Below, piece by piece: positions 1-4,338 of a DNA stretch of 6,031 nt. The stretch comes from Actinomycetota bacterium (GTDB taxonomy: Bacteria > Actinomycetota > Actinomycetes > Propionibacteriales > Propionibacteriaceae): contig JACRAA010000101.1 in assembly GCA_016213595.1 (NCBI GenBank), forward strand, positions 1-6,031, given 5' to 3'. Both the position numbers and the translations under genes were made by a program. The first letter of the stretch is position 1. The number at the start of each line of letters is the position of its first letter. The notes below the pieces were generated by a model. The model saw nothing but the letters and a program-made list of their open reading frames with translations. It had not been told where the DNA came from and did not search any database.

Positions 1-265
1 CCACCCCGAGGGCCCGGCCCGCCACCTCGTCCGGGACCTCGGTGCTCACGAGGTGGGTCGGCATGACGTCGTCGAGCTGGCTGAGCCACCACGTCGTCAG
101 CTGCGTCAGGACGGCACCCTTGCCGGGGATCGGTGTGGGGAGGACATGGTCGTACGCCGAGACCTTGTCGGTCGCCAGGAGCAGGAGCCGGTCGTCGGGG
201 AGTGCGTACAGCTCGCGGATCTTCCCGGAGTGCACGAGGGGCAGGGTGCTGCGAGTGCTCGACAC
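1..265 (-). CDS. purC: SAICAR synthetase, 5' part (cut by the left edge)
   Basis: Phosphoribosylaminoimidazole-succinocarboxamide synthase joins CAIR and aspartate using ATP in de novo purine synthesis, in the cytoplasm. The first 88 residues are present; the family is about 240-300 residues, so most of the gene lies outside the window. Visible family signatures are HSGKIRELY (residues 12-20, the ATP-binding N-terminal motif), ATDKVSAYDHVL (31-42) and IPGKGAVLTQLT (46-57), followed by WW and SQLDD. The start is GTG at 265-263, because it gives the usual short lead-in before HSGK and no better start lies upstream. There is no Shine-Dalgarno; a TAGACT -10 box ends 6 nt before the GTG, so the mRNA is probably leaderless. 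It is divergent from an NrtR-like regulator across 22 bp. The identification is secure from motifs; only the exact start is inferred. Confidence 0.95.
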   Translation of the reverse strand, partial: MSSTRSTLPLVHSGKIRELYALPDDRLLLLATDKVSAYDHVLPTPIPGKGAVLTQLTTWWLSQLDDVMPTHLVSTEVPDEVAGRALGV

Positions 266-271
266 GCGATC

Positions 272-277
272 AGTCTA
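272..277 (-). promoter_or_regulatory. -10 box of purC, leaderless type
   Basis: Read on the minus strand the bases are TAGACT, fitting the actinobacterial TAnnnT -10 consensus. Exactly 6 nt separate it from the purC GTG, so transcription would begin at or next to the start codon. No convincing -35 element was found at the expected spacing. It overlaps the oppositely oriented -10 of the neighbouring regulator by two bases (276-277). Confidence 0.55.
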
Positions 278-281
278 GGGT
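276..281 (+). promoter_or_regulatory. -10 box of the NrtR-like gene, leaderless type
   Basis: TAGGGT on the plus strand, followed by 6 nt and then the GTG start at 288. This is the same geometry as the purC promoter on the other strand, again with no Shine-Dalgarno before the start. The two -10 boxes share bases 276-277 and sit in an imperfect palindrome, TCAgtCTAGggTGA (270-283). A protein bound here would block both promoters. Confidence 0.5.
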
Positions 282-287
282 GAAAGC

Positions 288-887
288 GTGCGCACGTCCC
301 TCGTCTCCGTGGACGTGCTCGCGGTCCGCCGGAGCGGTGGCGACGTCCAGTTCGCGTCCTACCGACGACGTACGGAGCCGTTCGAAGGCCGGTACGCCCT
401 GCCCGGTGTGCTGCTGCTCGAGGGCGAGCGGCTCGAGGCTGCCGGACGACGCGCTCTGGCCACGAAGACCGGGCTCAGCACCTCCACGATCGGTCAGCTG
501 GTCCTGTTCGACGAGCCGAGCCGCGACCCGCGGGGCGCCACCCTGTCCGCGACGCTGTGGGCGGTGGCGGACGACGACTCCCCGCTGGTCGAGTGGCGCC
601 GGATCGGCGACCCCGGCCAGCTCGCGTTCGACCACGCCGAGATCGTCTCGTTCTGCCAGCCGATGGTCGCGGGTCTGCTGTGGAACGACGTCCCGTTCAC
701 GAGGGCGTTGATGGGTGAGCGCTTCACCGTCGGCGACGCCCTCTCGGTCACGGCGGCCCTCACGGGCGACCTGCCGGACCGCGGGAACCTCAACAAGAAG
801 CTCGCTGCGGTCCCCGGGCTGCGTCATGCCGGGTTCGGACCTGGACGCGGGCGACCCTCACAGTGGGAGTGGCCCCCGGAGGTCTGA
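288..887 (+). CDS. NrtR-type regulator: degenerate Nudix domain plus winged helix
   Basis: A 199-residue protein with two parts. Residues about 5-130 resemble a Nudix fold: ALPGV at 37-41, then the Nudix-box region 40-63 ending ETC-like in RRALATKTGL. In the consensus REUxEExGU the catalytic acids are E, E and E; here they are A56, T59 and K60, so hydrolysis is unlikely and ligand sensing is the better guess. Residues about 137-197 (FTRALMGERFTV, LPDRGNLNKKL, GRGRPSQWEW) match the layout of the C-terminal winged helix of NrtR regulators, including the D-R-x-N and G-R-P landmarks. The GTG at 288 is chosen because TAGGGT lies 6 nt upstream and it starts just before the first Nudix strand. It is divergent from purC, which suggests but does not prove control of purine genes. 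Database annotation may simply say 'NUDIX hydrolase'. Confidence 0.82.
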   Translation: MRTSLVSVDVLAVRRSGGDVQFASYRRRTEPFEGRYALPGVLLLEGERLEAAGRRALATKTGLSTSTIGQLVLFDEPSRDPRGATLSATLWAVADDDSPLVEWRRIGDPGQLAFDHAEIVSFCQPMVAGLLWNDVPFTRALMGERFTVGDALSVTAALTGDLPDRGNLNKKLAAVPGLRHAGFGPGRGRPSQWEWPPEV

Positions 888-904
888 GGACTCGCCTGCC
901 AGCC

Positions 905-1915
905 TCAGCCGGCCGCGGCCTGGGCCTTGGTCCGCGTGGCTGCAGGCTGCCCCTTGCCGTTCTCGTGCGAGTTCGCGTTCGCGTTCGCGTTGGAGTTCGC
1001 GTTCGCGTTGGAGTTGGCGTTCGCGTTGCGGTTCACGTCAGCCTGCGGGTTCTGCTCCCCCGGCCCCTTGCCGTGAGCTCGAGTCGCAGTCGCGGGGGCG
1101 GCAGGTACGGTACGAGTCGTCTGCGCGGTCGCGGTCGGCCGTCCTTGGTTGGTCTTCGTCGCGGTGGGGTCCGGCGGCGCAACGTGGGGCACGGGCACTG
1201 TCGTCGACACCTCCGCGCTCGGCGTCACCTTCGCGTCCGGGCAGCCGTGGGCGCGTCTGGCGTTGCCGTCCTCGGCCTGGCTCGGGCCTGCCGAGAAGCT
1301 CGGGAACGGCAGCCACGACGGCCACCAGCCGGGGATCGGGGTCGCGGCCTGAGGAGCGGGTGACGTTGCGATGCACACCGTCTCGGGCGTCGCCGTCGTG
1401 GACTGGCCCAGGCTCACGACCTGGGTCCGAGTGGGCGACGGGGACGTGGTCGTCGCGGGGGTCGTCGGCGCGACCGTCGGCGTGGCCGAGGTCGGCGCGC
1501 TGGTGGGAGCCGGCTGCGCGGTTGGCGGCTGGGGCACGAGCGTGATCCGCGCGGCCTGGAACGTGATGGCCGGGGCGGTGGGCTGGGGCGCGAGCGGCAG
1601 CACCGGAGTGGGTGCGGGAGGACGGGTGACCGGCGACTGGTCGCCGCCTACGCCCACGATGCTGCCGTCGGGCAAGGTCACTCGGGCTGAGGCTGATGCG
1701 CCGCCAGCGCTGCTGTGGGGGACCGGCACGTTGGGAAGCTGAACAGGAGAAGGTCCTGCGGACTTCGGGGCCTGGTACGTGGCGGAGACGACCACGGCCG
1801 GGTCTGAGTGCGGGGCCGACTGGAAGGTGCTCAGGGCGATGCTCGCCCCCATGAGGACCGCGCCGACGCCGAGGGCGCCGCCGACAGCCCATACGGCGGG
1901 TGATGTGCTCCGCAT
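905..1915 (-). CDS. membrane-anchored Pro/Thr/Ala-rich extracytoplasmic protein
   Basis: Predicted 336-residue protein of unknown function. Residues about 7-30 form one hydrophobic helix (AVWAVGGALGVGAVLMGAS...), a signal anchor or uncleaved signal peptide with no lipobox cysteine. The rest is predicted disordered and outside the membrane: Pro/Thr/Ala-rich from about 96 to 195, an aromatic patch GWWPSWLPFPSF (196-207), two cysteines (C181 and C225, which could form a disulfide), then an Asn-Ala/Asn-Ser repeat at about 296-316 and a basic tail. The start at 1915 is chosen over an in-frame ATG at 2014 because AAGGGGGGG lies 6 nt before it and the extra 33 residues look non-coding. The gene converges on the NrtR-like gene with a 17-bp gap and no visible terminator. 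It could be a wall-spanning or surface-exposed protein; no enzymatic domain is recognisable. Confidence 0.75.
   Translation of the reverse strand: MRSTSPAVWAVGGALGVGAVLMGASIALSTFQSAPHSDPAVVVSATYQAPKSAGPSPVQLPNVPVPHSSAGGASASARVTLPDGSIVGVGGDQSPVTRPPAPTPVLPLAPQPTAPAITFQAARITLVPQPPTAQPAPTSAPTSATPTVAPTTPATTTSPSPTRTQVVSLGQSTTATPETVCIATSPAPQAATPIPGWWPSWLPFPSFSAGPSQAEDGNARRAHGCPDAKVTPSAEVSTTVPVPHVAPPDPTATKTNQGRPTATAQTTRTVPAAPATATRAHGKGPGEQNPQADVNRNANANSNANANSNANANANSHENGKGQPAATRTKAQAAAG
970..1032 (-). repeat. in-frame short tandem repeat coding Asn-Ala/Asn-Ser
   Basis: On the plus strand the hexamer ttcgcg recurs in blocks punctuated by ttggag, giving units of about 24, 18 and 18 bp. On the coding (minus) strand this reads as alternating Asn with Ala or Ser near the C terminus of the secreted protein. 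All unit lengths are multiples of three, so slippage would change length without shifting the frame. Confidence 0.85.
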
Positions 1916-1921
1916 CTCGAT

Positions 1922-1930
1922 CCCCCCCTT
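1922..1930 (-). promoter_or_regulatory. strong ribosome binding site that decides the start at 1915
   Basis: The minus strand reads AAGGGGGGG, then 6 nt (atcgag), then ATG. This purine-rich site supports translation from 1915 rather than the in-frame ATG 99 nt upstream, which has no such site. Confidence 0.75.
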
Positions 1931-1994
1931 CACAGCAGTCCAACGGGGACGCCACGGGCAGAGCCTCCGCACAGAGTCCTCACCCACTAGAACC

Positions 1995-2037
1995 GCCTGA
2001 CAGGCACAACTCATCGTTCGATGAGAACTTCCTCATC
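1995..2037. promoter_or_regulatory. inverted-repeat cluster in a divergent promoter region
   Basis: The 168-bp spacer between the secreted protein gene and the HExxH gene holds GCCTG-a-CAGGC (1995-2005), then CTCATCG-tt-CGATGAG (2010-2025, seven paired bases per arm), then a third half-copy CTCATC (2032-2037) that again pairs with GATGAG (2020-2025). Such spaced half-sites suggest an operator or alternative hairpins. No convincing -10/-35 pair was found for the secreted protein gene. For the HExxH gene only a weak CAGACT (2072-2077) lies 6 nt before its ATG. The function is inferred. Confidence 0.4.
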
Positions 2038-2083
2038 CGGCCGGTCCTCGCCCAGCCGGTTGCCGTCGCGACAGACTGGGCGG

Positions 2084-2524
2084 ATGGATGACCCCCTTGC
2101 CATGGTGCGTCGGCTCGCCAACCTGGTGAACCTCAGTACACCCCTGGGCCTCGTGATCGCCCGCGCCGGCGGGGCTCGGCTATCGCACGCACCCAGGGGG
2201 CTCTGGCTCGCCGAGGGCTACTCCTTGCCCTTCCCGGTCGCGGGCGCGTTCACCGTCGGCAACGTCGTCATCACGCCCCGGTCGGCGGCAGACCTGGGAG
2301 ACCGGGTGCTCGCGCACGAGGAACGCCACAGCTGGCAGTACATGGCCTGCGGCACGTTCTTCATGCCGCTCTACCTCGCGGCGATGACCTGGTCATGGCT
2401 GCGTACCGGGGACCGGGCGGCGAGGAACATCTTCGAACGCGCGGCAGGGCTGGCCGACGGAGGCTACGTGGACGTGCCCCTACGACCACTGCGTCGTCTG
2501 CTGCGACGAGGAGTCAGGCCTTGA
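2084..2524 (+). CDS. small HExxH putative metallopeptidase-like protein
   Basis: A 146-residue protein from the ATG at 2084. It carries HEERH (H78, E79, H82) followed by SWQY, the HExxH zinc signature. A glutamate in NIFERAAG (E118), 36 residues on, is a plausible third ligand as in gluzincins. Residues about 90-106 (TFFMPLYLAAMTWSWL) are hydrophobic, so it may touch or cross the membrane once; a second hydrophobic stretch lies near 48-62. The C terminus is Arg-rich. An in-frame ATG at 2021 would add 21 Ser/Arg-rich residues and overlaps the inverted repeats, so 2084 is preferred; the upstream gggcgg is a weak ribosome site, and CAGACT 6 nt upstream could instead make it leaderless. Its size is well below typical secreted metalloproteases. 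Similar small hypothetical proteins are common in actinobacteria. Peptidase activity is inferred from the motif only. Confidence 0.72.
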   Translation: MDDPLAMVRRLANLVNLSTPLGLVIARAGGARLSHAPRGLWLAEGYSLPFPVAGAFTVGNVVITPRSAADLGDRVLAHEERHSWQYMACGTFFMPLYLAAMTWSWLRTGDRAARNIFERAAGLADGGYVDVPLRPLRRLLRRGVRP

Positions 2525-2810
2525 AGTCCATCCCCAGCCGGGCAGCGGAGCGGTTGCGGCGACGCTCGTCGCGCAGCCGCCTCAGGCGCTTCACGAGGAG
2601 CGGGTCGGCGGCGAGTGCGGACGGTGTGTCGATGAGAGCGTTCAGCACCTGGTAGTACCGGGTGGGCGACATGTCGAAGCGCTCCCGGATCGTCTGCTCC
2701 TTGGCTCCGGAGGAGCGCCACCACGTACGTTCGAACTCGAGGATCTCGGCATCGCGGGCCGACACCTCGGACCCGCTGACCTGGGTTGCCTGCGACGTCA
2801 TGGGACTCAT
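2514..2810 (-). CDS. DUF3263 family protein, helix-turn-helix-like
   Basis: A 98-residue protein matching the actinobacterial DUF3263 family across most of its length: ILEFERTWWRSSGAKEQTIR (23-42), then RFDMSPTRYYQVLNALID (44-61), LAADPLLVKRLRRLR (66-80), and a basic tail ending RLGMDFKA. Residues about 37-60 look like a helix-turn-helix, and the Arg-rich end (74-91) fits nucleic-acid binding; the molecular role is not established as far as I know. The start at 2810 is supported by GGAG (2816-2819) 5 nt upstream; ATG at 2801 is an alternative. Its last 11 bp overlap the 3' end of the HExxH gene on the other strand. A 22-bp near-palindrome directly precedes its ribosome site, hinting at autoregulation. 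In Mycobacterium tuberculosis the family member Rv0430 precedes virR (LytR_C); no such gene follows here. Confidence 0.9.
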   Translation of the reverse strand: MSPMTSQATQVSGSEVSARDAEILEFERTWWRSSGAKEQTIRERFDMSPTRYYQVLNALIDTPSALAADPLLVKRLRRLRDERRRNRSAARLGMDFKA

Positions 2811-2819
2811 GCTAACTCC

Positions 2820-2841
2820 GGAATCACACTCGTGTCATTCC
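2820..2841. promoter_or_regulatory. 22-bp near-palindrome, candidate operator
   Basis: The plus strand reads GGAATcACAC, then tc, then GTGTcATTCC. Nine of eleven symmetric positions pair; mismatches are one position per arm (2825/2836) and the central pair. It lies 10 bp upstream of the DUF3263 start, abutting the GGAG ribosome site, and about 80 bp upstream of the manA -10 box. The symmetry and position suit a dimeric repressor site; an RNA hairpin is possible if transcription starts further upstream. Confidence 0.5.
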
Positions 2842-2920
2842 CCGTCATCGGGCGCTGGTTCGGCCCGGTCGCCACGGGGTACAGGGCTGCCGGGCGCACG
2901 CTCGGGGACACGCCCAGGGC

Positions 2921-2926
2921 TAGGGT
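2921..2926 (+). promoter_or_regulatory. -10 box of manA
   Basis: TAGGGT, identical to the -10 proposed for the NrtR-like gene. A transcript starting about 7 nt downstream would have a leader of some 25-30 nt that includes the GAGG ribosome site at 2952-2955. No clear TTGACA-like -35 is present. Confidence 0.4.
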
Positions 2927-2959
2927 GGACCGGACTGCTGCCCCCAGACACGAGGAATG

Positions 2960-4138
2960 ATGCGAAGAATCGAAGGCCGACCGCAGCACTATGCGTGGGG
3001 CTCCCCGACAGCCATCCCTGGACTTCTCGGACGTGAGGCGACCGGTGAGCCGTACGCCGAGCACTGGCTCGGGGCCCACGAGTCGGCTCCCTCCCTCGTC
3101 GACGGCGCTCCCCTCGACTCGCTGCTCGCGGCGGAGGGCGCGACGATCCTCGGCGCCTCGACCATGGACCGCTACGGCGGCCGGCTGCCGTACCTCATGA
3201 AGCTGCTCGCCGCCGACCGGCCCCTGTCCATCCAGGCGCATCCGGACCGAGAGGAGGCCGAGGCGGGGTTCGCCCGGGAGAATGCTGCCGGCGTACCGAT
3301 CGACGCGCCCGAGCGTACGTATCGGGACGCCTGGCCGAAGCCTGAGGCCATCATCGCCATCACCCCGTTCGTCGGCTTGTGCGGCTTCCGCGACCCGGTC
3401 CGTACCGTCTTCCTCATCGAGCAGCTCGGGGTCGCCGATGAGCTCGCCAGCGTCATCGCGCCGCTGACGCACCGCAAGGGCTCCGCGGCGCTGGCCCAGG
3501 TGTTCCTCGACGTGCTCAGCGTCGACGGCGACCGGCTCCGGCTCGTCGACGTGGTGGTCGACGCTGCAGCGAACCACACCGACGACGACGCGGAGCTGGG
3601 CGAGCTGGCCAGGGCGCTGGTGGCGCTCGGCGACGCCTATCCCGGCGACCGGGGCATCCTGGCTGCCCTCCTCCTCAACGTCGTGACCCTCCAGCCGGGT
3701 GAGGGCATGTTCCTCGGGCCGGGGAACATGCACGCCTACCTTCATGGCGTCGGGGTCGAGGTCATGGCGAACTCGGACAACGTCCTGCGTGGTGGCCTGA
3801 CCGGCAAGCACATCGACGTCGACGAGCTCATGCGGGTCGTACGGTTCCACGCCGAGGAACCGTCCCTGCTGTCGGTGGACGCCGTCGGTCCGCGTACCTA
3901 CCACTACGCGACGTCCGCCCCGGAGTTCACGGTGTGGCGCGTCGACCCGGGAACCACTCCCGTCCACGTCCCGGGCACGGGGGCACGCATCGGGCTGGTG
4001 CTCGACGGGGATGCCGAGCTGACCTCGGGGACCGAGACTCTTCACCTGGAGCGCGGCGAGGCCGTCCTGCTCAGTGCGGGCGACTGCGCGATGGTGCACG
4101 GCACCGGGCTGCTGTACCTGTCGGGACCGGGCGCCTAG
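2960..4138 (+). CDS. manA: mannose-6-phosphate isomerase, class I
   Basis: A zinc enzyme of the cytoplasm that interconverts mannose-6-phosphate and fructose-6-phosphate, linking glycolysis to GDP-mannose for mannans, phosphatidylinositol mannosides or glycoproteins. The 392-residue length is typical for type I enzymes. The cupin zinc site is complete: Q92 and H94 in PLSIQAHPDR, E129 in WPKPEA, and H258 in GPGNMHAYLHG. The long signature GVEVMANSDNVLRGGLTGKH follows, with the active-site arginine R277. The opening QHYAWGS is also typical. ATG ATG occurs at 2957 and 2960; the second is preferred because GAGG (2952-2955) is then 4 nt away instead of 1. It is divergent from the DUF3263 gene, and the next downstream feature is a tRNA with its own -10 box, so manA is probably transcribed alone. 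No frameshift or missing motif was seen. Confidence 0.97.
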   Translation: MRRIEGRPQHYAWGSPTAIPGLLGREATGEPYAEHWLGAHESAPSLVDGAPLDSLLAAEGATILGASTMDRYGGRLPYLMKLLAADRPLSIQAHPDREEAEAGFARENAAGVPIDAPERTYRDAWPKPEAIIAITPFVGLCGFRDPVRTVFLIEQLGVADELASVIAPLTHRKGSAALAQVFLDVLSVDGDRLRLVDVVVDAAANHTDDDAELGELARALVALGDAYPGDRGILAALLLNVVTLQPGEGMFLGPGNMHAYLHGVGVEVMANSDNVLRGGLTGKHIDVDELMRVVRFHAEEPSLLSVDAVGPRTYHYATSAPEFTVWRVDPGTTPVHVPGTGARIGLVLDGDAELTSGTETLHLERGEAVLLSAGDCAMVHGTGLLYLSGPGA

Positions 4139-4198
4139 CCACTGACGGGTGCGCCGGAACCTGCAGGCGGGGGCAGGCAGGGAGCGGTCGGAGGACGC

Positions 4199-4204
4199 TA
4201 GATT
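4199..4204 (+). promoter_or_regulatory. -10 box of the tRNA gene
   Basis: TAGATT lies 8 nt before the first base of the tRNA, so the primary transcript would start at or within a few bases of the mature 5' end. No TTGACA-like -35 is visible at the expected distance (about 4176-4181). The tRNA therefore need not depend on read-through from manA, which ends 74 bp before the tRNA. Confidence 0.5.
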
Positions 4205-4212
4205 TGGCCTGC

Positions 4213-4284
4213 GCCCTTGTAGCTCAGCGGTAGAGCATCCGCCTTGTAAGCGGAAGGTCGTGGGTTCGATCCCCACCGGGGGCT
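4213..4284 (+). tRNA. tRNA-Thr, anticodon UGU
   Basis: A complete 72-nt cloverleaf can be drawn by hand. The acceptor is GCCCTTG paired with CGGGGGC (4213-4219 with 4277-4283), with discriminator T at 4284. The D stem is GCTC/GAGC (4222-4225 with 4233-4236). The anticodon stem is TCCGC/GCGGA, with loop CTTGTAA (4243-4249) and anticodon TGT at 4245-4247, reading ACA and other ACN threonine codons. The variable loop is AGGTC, and the T stem is GTGGG/CCCAC around loop TTCGATC. CCA is not encoded and must be added afterwards. The acceptor stem has two consecutive T-G wobble pairs (positions 5 and 6). Confidence 0.97.
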
Positions 4285-4301
4285 CTGTGCTCAGCGCCGA
4301 G

Positions 4302-4320
4302 CCGGCGAGCGTTCCGCCGG
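4302..4320 (+). terminator. hairpin downstream of the tRNA, possible terminator
   Basis: CCGGCG and CGCCGG form a 6-bp GC stem around a 7-nt loop (agcgttc), starting 18 nt after the tRNA. There is no T tract behind it, so it is at best the U-poor kind of intrinsic terminator proposed for actinobacteria. It may instead be a stem shielding the 3' end or a feature of the next gene's leader. Confidence 0.35.
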
Positions 4321-4324
4321 TCCC

Positions 4325-4330
4325 GGAGGG
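4325..4330 (+). promoter_or_regulatory. strong ribosome binding site of the polytopic membrane gene
   Basis: GGAGGG, followed by 8 nt and then ATG at 4339. It favours this start over the in-frame ATGs at 4345 and 4351, for which the spacing would be 14 and 20 nt. Confidence 0.75.
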
Positions 4331-4338
4331 TTAGTCTC

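Noticed and set aside
133..711. Plus-strand frame of 192 codons over purC and the regulator
   Set aside because: Arg/Ser/Pro-rich; it overlaps two genes identified by motifs.
270..827. Minus-strand frame of 185 codons opposite the NrtR-like gene
   Set aside because: No domain, and it conflicts with the well-supported plus-strand regulator and with the purC promoter.
715..1545. Plus-strand frame of 276 codons rich in Ser and Arg
   Set aside because: The repeats reflect the ttcgcg DNA repeat read in the wrong frame; the minus strand has a signal anchor and a strong ribosome site.
1916..2014. N-terminal extension of the secreted protein to the ATG at 2014
   Set aside because: The extra 33 residues contain Arg/Cys/Trp-rich sequence ahead of the signal anchor, and the strong AAGGGGGGG site serves the ATG at 1915.
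4139..4212. Possible terminator of manA (CCTGC 4160-4164 with GCAGG 4173-4177)
   Set aside because: Only a 5-bp stem, an 8-nt loop and no T tract; too weak to call.
2807..4276. Long minus-strand frame (489 codons) opposite manA, starting with GIEPTTFRLQGGCSTAELQG-like sequence
   Set aside because: The N terminus is the antisense translation of the tRNA gene, a well-known artefact, and the rest mirrors manA, whose zinc-site motifs prove the plus strand is coding.
4213..4330. tRNA 3' end as a phage or island attachment site
   Set aside because: No repeat of the tRNA 3' end and no integrase gene are present in the window; the downstream gene looks like ordinary chromosome.
4149..4334. Plus-strand frame of 61 codons with CSSAVEHPPCKRKVVGSIPTGG
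   Set aside because: This is the tRNA-Thr sequence translated; the same peptide is a known spurious annotation at tRNA genes.
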